From Pyxicephalus adspersus (taxonomy: Eukaryota > Chordata > Amphibia > Anura > Pyxicephalidae), in contig NC_092859.1 in the NCBI RefSeq assembly GCF_032062135.1, positions 51,771,193 through 51,835,192 of the forward strand: DNA of 64,000 nt, written 5' to 3'. Each line of letters begins with the position of its first letter. The stretch's first letter is position 1. This document shows positions 11,150-24,062 of the stretch, in pieces. A program made the position numbers and the translations under genes. The notes under the pieces are model-generated. The model saw only the letters and a list, made by a program, of their open reading frames with translations. It was not told the DNA's origin and did no database searches.

Positions 11150-13010
11150 ATAATCATGCTTACGGTAACAAGCGTAAAGACTTAAAAGTGGAGCTCCTGG
11201 AAATAGAAAGAGCTGTAAAGGAGAAGAATCATTATTTCAAACATTGAAGAAAAAGAGTGGAGCTTTCCTGGAAAAAATTAGGAATGAATACAGATTCAAG
11301 ATGATTGACCAACTGAGCCACATGTGCAGGACAGTGTTTGTGCAGGAACAAACATGAAGGCTAAACATGGTTGCAACATGACAAATTGTGCTTCTAGATG
11401 GGGGAGGAAAACAGCAATGTTGAAGATTCAGTGCCTGGATCAGACATCAGCAGGAAACTATAGAGGAACTATAGAGGATGTCACCTTCCAAAGTGCACAG
11501 AGTGCGACGTCTGCTAAGGAGGTAGGGGGTGACCCAAGGGAGAGAGGAAGCAAACCTGGAAGTCTGCTGTAATAATGGAGGGCAGATAACCAGGAGGATT
11601 TTGCAGGAAACCCCAGCAGCTGCTCTGCTTTCTCAGGATTGTTTGGTCCCTAAAAATGCACCCCTTCTATGTCTTCTGCTGCTGTGGTGTCTGTTGTGCC
11701 TTGTATTACCACAGAGACTATGGACAGTGCTGCGTCTGCTGCTGCTACAGTACCCTCTCCTGTACAGCGCCCCCTGCTTGAATGAACTGTCAGTCCAGTT
11801 TCATGGATCATTGACTGAGCCTTTTGACACAAATTACCTTTTGAATGTTGTTTTTTTGGACAATATGAACACAACAAACAAAAAGTCAGAGGAAGCTGGA
11901 ACCTGTCAAATGAACACACCACAATGGGTCATCCTGTGTCTAGCCCAGTGGTAGAGGACAGTACCCCAAAATCCTATTTACAGGCAACCACTGGGAGACT
12001 AAGATACTTAGCCTCCAGTATCCCTGGCGGTAACAGTACCTATTATTAAAGGAGGAATCTCATGCAAATTAAATAGTTGAATTGAGGTATCCTCCTTCCC
12101 CACTAGAAAATATTAGTAGATAGTGGTAAAGTAGATTTATTCTTGAAGATGGGTTTCTTACGTCAAGACATATACACTTTAATAAGTCCTGTAGGTCTGG
12201 GGGAATATGAGATGTAATTTGTAAAACTAGAAAGCCCAGACTTACTTTGGGAGAGATGTAAATCTTACTGTAAAAAATCCAGTGAGTGGGAAGGATTGGT
12301 CTTTCTGAGTGCCTAAAGACAGTTCCTTAAGAACAGTAGCATATTGGTGATAAATGAGTCTATCACTTCTATGGATCTGGCTCAGTGGTTGGGGAGATTT
12401 GGGGAGGTTATGACCCCTATAAGAAAGGTCTTGGCTGAACAGGACATATGAGCAGGAGAATGGAGAACCACCATTAAAGTAAAATTTATTGGTAAAAATA
12501 CAGGATAGAATTTTTTTACCCTGGTCAGAGTACTGGAAAGAGCACACCGGTTTGGACCCAAAGATTTACATATTTATTTTTAAATCTATTTATATATTTA
12601 TTTATTGGATACAAAATCTTGACCTGGTGGTATAGAAAACCATTCCACCTACACTAAATGTTTCCGTCTGCTGGAGATGTGGTGAGGATAGAGGCACCTT
12701 TCTACATGTTTTCTGGTAGTGTCCGAGGGTTCGTCCATTTTAGGAGAGGGTACACAGGCCCCCCCCAAAGTTTACTGATTATCAGATGCCCTTTGATTTT
12801 TCCCCCTGCATGTCACTACTATCCTGAGGAAAATCTACCCTAAATCTCTTCTAATAAGATTAGTAGATGCGACGAGAGTTGTATACCAGCAATGTGGAGA
12901 CAAACATGGACCCCTCGTATTGCACAGTGGTTTTGAAAAATAGTGTGAATGAGAAAATAAAGAAAGGAAGAAAGTGTTTCTTTGTGGCAAAAAAAGATTC
13001 AATTTATTAG
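11150..13010 (+). mobile_element. Decayed L1/Tx1-like LINE ORF2 pieces
   Basis: Near 11180 the plus strand encodes LKVELLEIERAVKEKNHYF, a segment typical of L1 ORF2 between endonuclease and reverse transcriptase. Near 12630-12960 it encodes WYRKPFH..MFPSAGD and FLHVFW, then ENLP, matching the C-terminal Cys-rich part. The sequence between is weakly similar and heavily mutated; 11340-11950 is not clearly part of it. Confidence 0.55.
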
Positions 13011-13092
13011 AGATGCATAAACAGTCCTTTTAGTTGTACTACACTTAACATAGTTCTCCTATGTTATCTTTGCTTAACAGTCCTTCTGTGCT

Positions 13093-13755
13093 ATGCAATA
13101 TATTATAGTGACAAATACAACATCTCAGGCCTGGCGCGTTTGGCCTATAAGGCTTCCTTGCGAGGGCGTGGGGGACATGAAGCATATCTGGTGGTCGTGC
13201 TCAGTTGCACAGAGATATTGGGGGAACGTTTTTGACCTTATTACCCAGGTGCCAAAAACACCCTTATCTCCTAGTCTGGAGAGCACTCTCCTAAACAAAA
13301 TTAATATGTCTCTGCCAAAATACACTAGGAAATTCTGCAACTACATTATGCTGGCAGCCAGAATCCCACTGGCGTGGGCTTGGAGATCACTGTCTATCCC
13401 AATCGCTTTGGTAACAGCTAAACTAAACTGGGTTACTTATACCCTTAAGGATACCCTGTGTGACTTAACTTACCTGGGATCTGTGGATCGAACACTGCTC
13501 CTCAGTTCAATCTTCTTCTTAATGTGGACACCCTTCCCTCCCCATTTGTCACTCTCTGTTATTTTTTGTTAAACAGGATATATAGTGACTCAGGGCCCTC
13601 CTTCAGTATAAGATGCTTGATTACACGATGTTAGTTGATAGGTCACTCTGTGTTATGCTGTAATAACAATGTATTTGCTATACCTGTGTTTTGTTATTTA
13701 TACTCCTTTTGTTAATTATACTTTTCTTGAATAAAAACTTATTGAAATAAAAAGT
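13093..13755 (+). mobile_element. L1/Tx1-like LINE 3' end
   Basis: The 159-residue frame contains GDMKHIWWSCSVAQRYW and MLAARIPLAWAWRS, the conserved C-terminal zinc-finger region of L1/Tx1 ORF2. It runs into a 3' tail with ataaaaacttattgaaataaaa. It is 5' truncated. Confidence 0.75.
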
Positions 13756-13849
13756 TTAGGACATCCTTGTTTGCAGCACCTATAGAGCTAGGGATTGAAA
13801 GTAAAGTAAAAGGGTGCGTTGGGCACTGAGATATCACTAAAATACTATA

Positions 13850-15260
13850 TCGTTTCAGGATCTCATTGCAGAAAGTGGCACTATATCATGGTTCGGTAGA
13901 ATTATTGTTTTAAAGAGGGATTCTCTGCCTAAATTCCTGTACCTATTTCAGACCATCTCTCCACCAAAATTTTTTTCCCCACAATAGGTTCTCTTTCTAC
14001 TAAATTCATCTGGGGCAGCAGCAGACTGAGTCTTCAACGTATCTCCCTCTCCTAAACAAGTGGGAGGTATGGGTGTACCAAATTTTAAATTGTACCATTC
14101 TGCAGCTATGCTTACTCGAGTCGTAGAATGGCAGGTATCCCCTAGGAGAAAACTGTATTCCTTGGCTGAACAAGAGTTGTCTATATTGGATTTGTGATCA
14201 ATAGCATGGATACCCCCGTCTCTACTTACCCCATTAACTTCCCACTTACTAAGGCCACGTTGAACATGTGGAACTCAATTTCTGTCTGTTTCTCCTTATC
14301 AACCCAGCCATCCTTGTTAATGCCACTTTTTGATAATCCTTCGCTACCCATGGGAATCCATACTAAACCCCTGGATGGGTAAACTAGGGAGGCCTGGCCT
14401 GGACCACACACAAGGATCCTTTATCTCAGAAGATCCTAGACCTTCAATTGGCTACTGCGTATGCAGCTCGACACATTTTATAAAGCCCTTCAACTCTTTC
14501 CCCATAGCAATAGGCAACTAACCGCCTTTGAACAGCTATGTACGGTAACAGAAGCCCCGCTTCACTTTATATGCATAATTTATAAGATACTCATACAGAC
14601 ATACAGTATGACAAATTGGTACCTAAATTTATGGCTGAATGGCATAGGGATTTGAACCGAGAAGTGGCAGTACTGGACTGGCTCACAGCTTTTGAAATGG
14701 CTCAAAAAACTTCTGTATGTGGATACATGCAGGAGAAAAACTATAAAATTCTATCATGGTGGTACGGAGACCCGGTCTCTTTACATTGCATGTTTCCATT
14801 AGTATCTAGCATCTGCTGGCAATGTGAAAAACGGGAAGGTAAATATCTACACATCTGGTTGGCCTGCCCAGTCCTGCAGCCATTTTGACAAGAAGTCTTC
14901 GCAATCTGCTCCGATATTCGTGCTACCAATATTGCTCCATCTCCAGAAATGGGGCTTACTTTCTATATTCCCAGAACTCGTGCCTCCCCCAAAGAAAACT
15001 TTATATCCAGCCAGGGAGGCAGTCAAAAGACACCCAAAACTTACCTTTCTGCTTCTCATCTAAATACACAATGTAACTAAGCCTTGATCACTTGCTTACC
15101 CACCATTGTAAAAACTACAGAATTCTCATCCAGCTTTTTTTGTCACCTAGAGCTAGGACTTTAAATCCCCAGAGGCATTTTCTTATCATTTGTTCTCCGT
15201 GGAAAAATTCAGAAAACTGGAAATCGGAGCGTACTCCCAGTCACTAACAAAAGAATGTGA
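13850..15260 (+). mobile_element. L1/Tx1-like LINE, C-terminal third of ORF2
   Basis: Shifted frames read LPKFLYLFQTI, TKFIWGS, then DTFYKALQLF-like, HIWLACPVLQPF and GLLSIFPELV..PAREA..HPKLTFLLLI. The order matches the thumb and C-terminal region of L1-clade reverse transcriptases. Multiple stops and frameshifts. Confidence 0.65.
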
Positions 15261-15388
15261 AATTATTAAAAATCGTTCTCCCTTTTGATTGCCAAAGCAC
15301 CTATCTATCTATACTTATCACCATTCTTCACTTCTCACCTTCACCTTTAATGTGAACACCTATCAACAATGTCAGTCTCCATACAATG

Positions 15389-15420
15389 CCCTGAGAAAGC
15401 CAAGTGGCGAAACGCGTTTG
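15389..15420 (+). ncRNA. Hammerhead-like core with ACGCGT stem III
   Basis: CCTGAGAAAGCC, loop AAGT, GGC, GAAAC, then self-complementary ACGCGT (15412-15417). The order matches 8262-8300. Stem II (GCC/GGC) and GAAA are intact; one base of CUGANGA is changed. Confidence 0.4.
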
Positions 15421-16184
15421 AATAGCGAGACAAAGTACTTAATTTACCTGTAATTCCTTGTTGTAAGCACAGGTGAACTCTGTATAGCACAGCATACTCA
15501 ACTGAAAAAGAGTTTGATCTTTCAGTAAAGCATGTTTTGTTGCCACAAAAAAGCCTTTCCTTTTCTTCTCCTCTCTTTTCTAAATATTCCTTTTTACACT
15601 GTTGTATCCAATGGTATTTTTTTTCCAAAACTTTGTATTGTTGTTTATATTTTGTATTCTATATACCATTTATGAATTGCTTATATATAGTAAAAAAATG
15701 TATTTTGTATATTTTTCCCCCAAAAAAACATACTGAACCATAAAAGTACATATCATCGCCTTGCAAGAAACTCATTTTAATAGTGCTTACCCTGCTTTCC
15801 CCATTAAATTTAGGGCTAATACACAGAAAAAAACATCAAGGAGTTATTCTATGTATTGCTAAACATATTACATTTCAAGAAATTGAAGTAGTAAGAAATA
15901 GGGAAGGTAGACATCTGTTAGTGATAGGAATGTTTGAAGGGAAATTGCTATCTTTGCTAGTATATTATGCACCAACAACAGGACAAGTTAAATGTTTTTT
16001 TTCTTCCTAAAATACAAGGGGAGCTGATCTTGCTGGGGGACACTAAAGTAGCCCTAGATCAAGTACTAAATAAATCTAAAACCTCCAGATATCGCCATCC
16101 TCTAAGACAAAGTCATAAATTTGCTTTATAATTAAGAGAATTACCTGGTAGACCTAGTAGGAGGGAATTAAACACCTGTAACAG

Positions 16185-16692
16185 AGACCAGGTCAGGTTA
16201 AGGCAGGCAACAAGCAAGAGAGGTCAGAACAAGCCAGAGGTCAAGAACCAGAAATCCAGGAAATAGACACTGGTGATACAGGGGCCACTGCAGACACAGG
16301 AAGCAACAGGAGGAACAGGTGACACAGGAGAAATGGGGATCATGGCAGACACAGAGGAACACTGGAACAGCACAAGGGAACAGGCAGGTAAACAGACTTG
16401 GCAACCATGGGTTAACACAGGAGCTAGACAGGGAAAGCACTGACATAATCAACAGGTGTAAAGGAAATGCTCAGCAGTGCTAGGGGCCTTGGCCCTAGTG
16501 AAGACATTCTGAACAAATGCAGAGTGCTATGTCTGAGCCAAGGACAATTAAGAGGCTATTTCCTGAATGGCGGGTGGAAGGGGCGATACTGATTAAATCT
16601 GGAAGAGCAGGCGTGCAGGGGCTCAGAACTGCCTGGTTGCACAGGAGGGAGGCGCCTGCACTTTAGCGAGGAAGAAGTAAGTGTGACAACTA
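16185..16692 (-). mobile_element. Truncated LTR-like element inside the L1-like relic
   Basis: Shares long stretches with 3100-3621 (ggtcaggttaaggcaggcaacaag, gggaacaggcaggtaaac and the common end AAGTAAGTGTGACA). The L1 frame breaks at ...NTCNR and resumes at DYTYYS right after it. Confidence 0.65.
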
Positions 16693-18071
16693 TACTTATT
16701 ACTCAGCACCACACAAACAATACTCATGAATAGATCATATATTTGCTGTAGCTTCCTTCCTTTAGCTGTTAAAGTTAAGATTCCCTCAACTATATGGTCA
16801 GATTATGATTTGGTAATAGTTAAATTGATTAGGTGGGGAGGAAGACCATCAGGGTTCAGATGGAGAATGAATAAGAACATTTTAACTAATCATTCAGTTG
16901 AAATTGAACAGGTGATTGATGACTTCTTTCTTATAAATAAGGCTAAAGAAACGTCACCATACATAAATTGGAAGGCACATAAGGCTACTATGAGGGCTAA
17001 GTTTATAAAAATCTTAAGAAAAATAGGCAATCGAAAATAAAATGAAACAATACAGTACTTTACAAACTGAGATAAACGTAATATAAATTAATAGGGTAGG
17101 GAAATCTATAGGATGGTCAGCAAATAGGTTATGAAAAGATATGAAAAGATAGACCTGGTAAATTGTTAGTAAATAAACTTACTGAGAAGCCAAAAGGTTA
17201 CCTAAATTTAAGTTGTATTCAGGAAGACCCACAAAAAATCTTTAATCTAGAAAGAATTTGGCAAGTTTTATAGAAAGTTATAAGAATCCTCTTCACTATA
17301 CTCACCAGTAAATGCTAATAAATTTTTGGAGGTTATTGGCTTTGACTGCCTCCAGACTCATTTTGCACTGTGCCTGTTCCAGAGGGCCAGAAACAACCCA
17401 CTAACTATCCACCATACTACATGCTGTACTACTATTGATAACCAAGCACATAGAATTATTAGATGGCCCACATACAATTGAATAAATTCCCACAGCTTTG
17501 AAAACTCTAAAATTCAACTGTGCCCCAGGCCTGGATGGGTTTTCTAACACATATTTTAAAAAACATTTAGACATAAATTAGCCCCATATTTAGCACTATA
17601 ATATAATTTTTTAATACATGAGCCACATTTGTATTTTTAATCAAAACTTGCATAGAAGGGCCATAAACCTAAATTTCTGTTGTTAACTTTGATAGCTTTT
17701 AGTGGGCCTATCTATTTGATGTTTTAAAAAAAAGTTTGGGGTTATCTTTATGAAAATGTTATCTGCATTTTACTACCAACCAGTGGCCCAGGTCTGAATT
17801 ATGGTTACTTAACTCGAAAAGTTTTTATTCACACAGGTACTAGGCAGGGTTTCCCAATATCACCCTTAATTTTTGCAATCACAATTGAGCCATTAGTATT
17901 ATATATTAGAAAACCCAAATATACATGGAATCAATTGGGGTTTAAAGGAACATAAATGCAGATGATTTTTTTATGTTTATTACCCAACTTATAATACCTC
18001 TCCTGAATTTGTTCAAGGTACTGGGTATTTTTGCATCTTAATCTGGTTTGAAGGTAAAGGTAAAGTCAGTG

Positions 18072-18293
18072 GGCCTGATGTATTAAAGCTCTCCAAGGCT
18101 GGAGAGGATACACTTTCACCAGTGAAGCTAGGTGATCCAACAAACCTGGAACGGTTTTCTTCAATGTCATTTGCTATTTGTTAGCAAATGCTTTGAATCC
18201 TGGACCAGACTCATCCTAGGTTTGTTGGATCACCCAGCTTCACTGGTGAAAGTGTATTCTCTCCAGCCTTGGAGAGCTTAAATAAATCAGGGC
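18072..18293. mobile_element. Foldback MITE with about 75-bp inverted arms
   Basis: The left arm runs from GCCTGATGTATTAAAGCTC to caacaaacctgg. Its inverted copy at 18215-18293 ends GAGCTTAAATAAATCAGGGC. The flanks read cagtgg and aagtgg, and removing the segment restores the L1-like sequence. The central part also pairs (catttgctatttgttagcaaatg). Confidence 0.8.
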
Positions 18294-19350
18294 AAGTGGC
18301 TTTGAGCATTAATGCATTAAACACTATTTGAAGCAATTATACCAAGCAAACTATATTCTTTTATTTAAAGATATTTATGCTTGTTTAGGAAGATGGTCTC
18401 CCTATCCTCCTTCTTGGCTGGGAAGAATATGTACAGTTAAAATGAACCTATTACTATGGGTATTATCATTATTTTGCACTCTCCCCATACATATTCCCCC
18501 TAAAAATTTGGAAATTTTACAAACTAAGATCTTTTTCTTCATTCGGGGACATGGTAAAAGAGGGATACAGTGTTCAATCTTACTGGCCCCTAAATTGAAA
18601 GGTGGTTTCAGTGTCCCTAACTTCCAATATTATTGTAAAGCAGCACAAGTAACAACCGTTCTTAAGCACAAGGGTTAATAGGAAAACCCCAATGGGTCAA
18701 AATTTAGGCTGTGGTGATTGAACCATTACTGTGGCTCCTGAAAAGCCTTAGACCTAATATTGGATGCCCTTCTCTGTCATAGAGATTTTTAGTGTGGAAA
18801 AGATTAAAAAATCCAAATATATGCTCTGCTTATTCTACTCTTAACCTATTATGGCAAAATCCGGATTTTATACCAGGTGTGGAAATGGCAAGCTTTAAAT
18901 AGTGGATGAATAAAGGATTTTTGAGGATTGGGATATGATATCGGGTAGCTCAATTATTAACTGGGAGCAGCTGGTTAGCAATAAGGATTGTGCGGCATAA
19001 TGGAATAATATTACAATATTACCAGTATGCACAACTGAAATCATTTGTGGAATCTAAGCTGGTTGACTTCCTTTGAAAAATGTTGCAAATCTAGAGGGGG
19101 TGCTAAAGGACAGATATCTTTGGTTTATTTGGAACTTTCCTCTCCAACATTGAAGCTTCCCTATATACAAGTGTGTGAAAAGGAGAGGATATGGGAAAGG
19201 GATGAATGGTGTAAAGTGGTAAGCAATTTATTAAGGATTTCTCTTAATATGTCATTGATCGAAAAAAATTATAAAACTATGTTAAGATGGTATTTGGCAG
19301 TTAGGTGCAGGTGCAGAAAAAGTTACATAGCACCAATACAAATATAATAC

Positions 19351-21130
19351 TAATGAAACAATATTACAGAACGGTCTTAAAACAATCCTTACCATCCTTT
19401 GGCAAACACCACTGTGTGTCCCCTCCCAATGAGACACACCTGTCCTGCCTTCTACTTTGGCCTTCCCACTCCTTTCCCTACTTTCCTTTTATATGAATTT
19501 CTAGACCCACTTTGCTGTATAATCAATCTTGTCTTTAACATTATTAGTGTGGGGAGTGCACATGTGACAGCGCAGATGTCGGCCTAAGCTTGATCCGCGC
19601 GGCTCCCCTTCGGCTTCCACACTGGCTCCCTTGCAGCACAGACACAGTCCCAGCTTACAGCATCACGCAGGTGAACACCTCCGCTACTCACACAGAGCAG
19701 CAAGTTTGCTGGGAAAGGCAGGGGGAAAGCAGAAAGACCTCTAGCCCAGGTCTCAGGCAGCGGGTTCCAAATTAAAGATGGCGGATGCATGAAAATGAAC
19801 AGCACAAACAGCACTTAGAGTAATCCCGGGCACACTCTTCAAGACGAACTAAACTCAAAAACTACTCTTTAATTATTAATCTTTTCTTACTTACTTGCAC
19901 TAAAATGTCAGTCTTCCCTGGTGGCACTGGCTGGGTCAGCTTGTATATATGAAAAATAAAATGATTTTTAAAGTCTTTAGAAGTGGCCAGCTTGTAACTG
20001 GCAAGTTTACGTTTTCTTCCTCTCCTGACTTTCCTCTCCACTGTTTATCTCTGTATCCCATTCATACCACCAATGACTAAACTCGTAATGCTATTATCCC
20101 CACATGTCACTCCTTTTCTTTTTGAATGTCTAACCCATAATACCTCTTCTGATCTCACAGGTTTTATATACTATCTCCTTTACACCACCAACAATCAAAT
20201 CAGTAAGTAATCATGCATATTCTTCTATCCCAATATTTTTGAATTCACAACTACTTTTTGATTACTATACTGAATGCACTCCCACTTTCCCCTCACCAAT
20301 TACCATATCAACATCGGCCCCCGGATGAAAAAAGAATGGGTACCACTGATATAGGTGAAAAGTGCAGCATTAGTTTGAGGGACTAATGCTGCACTCCCCC
20401 CCCCCCATCTCTCTGCTCTGTTCACTAAATAATATGTAAATAACTTGGACCTACATTTTTAGTTCATACATACCCTGTTTCTAATAATAAAAAAACTAGT
20501 AGCTAACTTTTTTACTTCTATTTAGTCCACACTATGCAACATTAGAAGATCTTGACTATTTCCAAGAAGTAAGTAAATTACCACCTACTACCATTTTGCA
20601 AATTGAGTTCATATTACTATATTTCACACAATACGGTAGTAATCACTGCACTCATTTTTTATTTCCTCTTATTTTAGACACCTTCTGTGGCGTATCCACA
20701 CTTTCCAGCTCTCTCATAATCTCCATTACCTCATAATTATACGTATCCAGACCTCTATCTGGTTGTAAGTAACTCATTAGTCTACTTTTTTCTTTCTTTC
20801 CAACATATTATGATGCAACTTTCAACTTGCAATGATCCTTACAATCCTTACAATGATCTACTCATTAGACTCATTTTATACTCATTTTTCATATCCTAAA
20901 CACTGTTTCTTATCAAGTATTATTACTCTTTAAACATTATTTGGAGTATAAATTTTTCTCTATATCCTACATTTCCTAGCACTATAATTAAGTAAAACTT
21001 ATTGGGAAACTTTATTTCTAGTCATCATCAATTTAACTTTTCCCCTCTCGTTGGCATGAATACCCTGCAGATGTTTTTATATCAACCATAGTACAGTGGA
21101 CCACTAGAGGGAGCCCAAGCTCCACCAAAT
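19351..21130. other. Pyrimidine-rich, unclassified sequence with one dispersed repeat
   Basis: 19830-20010 is about 80 percent like 30375-30540 (aaactcaaaaactac, aatgtcagtcttccctggtgg, agaagtggcca). The rest, rich in tctc and tacc tracts, shows no gene. Confidence 0.4.
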
Positions 21131-21139
21131 CCCATATGG

Positions 21140-24062
21140 CAGAAAGTGAAATCTAAGAATACAAAGAACTCCACCTCAATCTACACACTGACTTTTGACA
21201 ACACTAGTACACCATCCATATGGTTCCACCAAAATAAATACCAAGAGGAACAATTTGTGACTCTGATCCTAATTACAGGATCCAACGGGATTCACATAGA
21301 ATCCAACAACCTTAAAATGCTTCATCCTTTTTCTCAGAAAATTCGTCCGTTAATGACAGAAACACTAGCTGTCAGAGGGGCACCTTACTTGTTATGTTAA
21401 CTGAGTAATGTTTGTATGTTTGATTTCGTTTCTTGCCATGTCTATCAGAAGTGTGCAGTCCAAATGGACATTGTATTATTAAGTCTTGTGTTCTATAATG
21501 TTATATAATGTTAATATTTCCATGGTTTTTGAGAGGGAGCTATGGAGATGGAGGGGTCACGCATGCCCTCTGCCTCAATGGTCGATTGTATTGGGGTTTT
21601 GTAAATAGAACCAGCCCTAGCGGTTTTTATCTTACCTAATGGAGCAACTTGAAGCTCCACACATGGCAAGGTATAGGGAGGGGGTCCCAGCCATCAGGGG
21701 GGTTAATGCCTGAGTGGTGGGGATCCATCCATGGAATCCCAAGATCAGCAAATGCGATATTGAATTCTCTTGTCTTTGTGCAACTAAGTGTAACTAAATG
21801 TTGCCTCCTTGTCCCTCCCACCCACCATCCAATCCCACAAAGACTTTCCCAACCTGATCTCTTGGTCAACAGGGAAACCCCTCTAATGGTGCAAAATGAC
21901 TACAACCATTATTAATGTTTTAAAACCTCAATCTAACAATAGTCCTTACACACAATGTTCATGCCCTCAACTGTCCACTGAAAGGGTCCAAAGCTTTTCA
22001 TTACTACAACTCACTGAAAGTTGATATACTGGCACTACAGGAAACTAATTTCTCACATATAGCTAGGCCAAAGTTACTGCAGAAGGAACCCCCCTTTTTA
22101 TTTACCAAGCTAATTCTGACAAAAATGTGGGGTCATGCTATACCAGGTAAACTGCTAGATAATAAACTAAACCCCAAGTCCAAAAATCATACTTTCCCAA
22201 AAAGTAAATATAAAAATGGGAAATTGTGTCAAAACCCTGAAAAAGTAATGTCAGCCTTCAATGAGTTTTATAACTATCTATATGGCAGAGCAGATGTTTT
22301 TGATTCAACGGGGTGGGAAACATATTTTAATGATGTCACCTTACCTAAAGCTGCGAATACACTTCCAATTTTTATCGTTCAAAATGAACGACGAACGGTC
22401 GATTGGGCAAAAATCGTTCGTAAAAAAAGTAACCAACGACGCCGACGAACGAGGAAAGTCGTTGGAAATGAACGACCGGACCGGCGGATCGGATTGGACG
22501 ACGATCGTTGACCATCGTTCGTGTGTACGATCGTTCATTGATCGTCCATGGTCTGAGCATGCGTGATGAACGAACGTTCCTGCGGTGCACGTAACTTCCT
22601 GTATCGTTCAAACGATCGCATCTATTGTGTGTACAATATCTACGAACGATCGTGTCGTTATCTGTATGTACAGGATCGGTGCTATACGATCGTTCGCAGA
22701 TATCGTGCAGGATCGTTCGTCGTTCGTTTACCAACGATAATAATTGGAAGTGTGTACGTAGCTTAAACTGAAAGAAAAACAAGAAATTTTAGAAAAGCCC
22801 TTCACAGTGAAGGAGATACTTTGAGTACTTAAACAATACACCTGGTCCAGATGGCTTCTCCCATGTATACTGCAAAAAAAATTTGGTCCCATTTTGGCAC
22901 ATCACTTAGTGGAATACTCAAATTTTATTAGGAAAGGGAACCCACCTTCATCAGGGGCTAACACAGCTTACATTAGCATAATCCCAAAGCCTGGGAAAAT
23001 GCTACAGAGGCGTCAAACTACAGGCCAACATTCCTCATAAATTGAGATCTAAAAATCACGACAAAAATATTAGCCGTTATCCTCAATTCTTTCCTAGGAG
23101 TATATATCCATCCAGACCAAGTGGGCTTTCTATTGCTAAGGCAGGCCCTAGACCAAATGGGGAGATTTATTGACCTAATATCGGTGCTACAGTCAAATTG
23201 GGATCAAGGGCCTAAAAGGGAAACAATACTATTATCTCTGGCATTTGATGGCCTGTCATGGCCACTCGAATCCCCCCATGATAGCCCAATTGCAAACATA
23301 TCTCTTGGGGGTTTCCTGTCTTCTATCATACTGATTAAAAAAGGCACTAGACAGGGCTGCCCCCTATTGCCCTCCTATTGCCCCTACTATTTGCACTATT
23401 GGACCTAGCTATAGATCTGCTAGCCATCTCAATATGCTCAAACCCAAATATCAAAAGTATTAGTTAGTGGTCAAAAGGGAACATAAATGCGTATTATTTG
23501 ATGAGTTGATGTACATCACCTCTCCGCTAACAACTTTACTGAACCTATTTAAAGTACTGGGGAATTTTGCAAAGATGGGCTAGGTCACCTCCCTCATGGT
23601 TTGGCAGTATAACCACCATCAAAATGAATGTACTACCTAGAATCCTTTACTTGTTTCATTCTCTGTCGATCCTGATACCAAATTACCAATAATCACTTAC
23701 AAACAAAATTTATGCAGTTCATATGGCGTGGGGAAAAAAGAGTAGAATACAAAAAGCCACTCTCTACGCACCCCGTATACATGGGGGCCTGGGGATGCCT
23801 CATCTCCAACACTATATCAAAGTGGCTCAACTAAATCAATTATTTTTGTGCAATATATTGGGCCCCAGGCCTCAGTGGATTGATCTAAAAGGTCTGGCAT
23901 GTCAACCAATCTCAATATCTACATTATTGTGGATCACTAAAAAATCCAGGCCAACGATACAATGTCCTGCTTCAGCCTACTCACTTACAGTCTGGGACGG
24001 ACATAGAACCAACCCGAGAATCACTTCGCCTCACTTACCAGTGATCCTCTCCACCATGTTTT
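21140..24062 (+). mobile_element. L1/Tx1-like LINE with most of ORF2, split by a Harbinger-type MITE
   Basis: ORF2 reading starts near 21930. Pieces in order: GSKAFHYYNSLKVDILALQ and ETNFSH (21990-22060); NPEKVMSAFNEFYNYLYG (22230); SGANTAYISIIPKPGK (22955); NCDLK-like, then FLGVYIHPDQVGF-like (23090); ALDQMGRFIDLISVLQSNWD (23145); KKGTRQGCPLLP (23335); TLYAPRIHGGLGMPHLQHYI (23760); LLWITKKSRPTIQCPA (23925). Several in-frame losses remove parts of the reverse transcriptase. 21146-21400 may be the end of ORF1. The MITE at 22349-22763 sits inside. Confidence 0.85.
22349..22763. mobile_element. CpG-dense Harbinger-type MITE, copy D (full length)
   Basis: Ends AGCTGCGAATACACTTCC and, inverted, AGCTACGTACACACTTCC; flanked by TAA at 22346-22348 and 22764-22766, the 3-bp TWA duplication of PIF/Harbinger. 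The interior is packed with CGATCG, ACGAACG and CGTTCG motifs that fold back on each other. A shorter sister is at 50515-50756. Confidence 0.85.

Larger units (their letters stand above)
15740..19350 (+). mobile_element. Long L1/Tx1-like LINE ORF2 relic with two nested insertions
   Basis: In order on the plus strand: endonuclease piece IALQETHFNS (near 15755); GELILLGDTKVALDQV (16020); DYTYYS then WGGRPSGFRWRMN (16695-16870); APGLDGF-like (17525); TRQGFPISPLIFAITIEPL (17840); FIRGHGKRGIQCSILLAPK (18540); and a C-terminal piece NMSLIEKNYKTMLRWYLA (19240). The order is exactly that of L1 ORF2. It is interrupted by an LTR-like copy (16185-16692) and a foldback MITE (18072-18293). Dead, with many stops. 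Confidence 0.85.

Noticed and set aside
13093..13572. 159-codon plus-strand frame as a host gene
   Set aside because: Its HIWWSCSVAQRYW motif and 3' tail identify it as a LINE ORF2 C-terminus.
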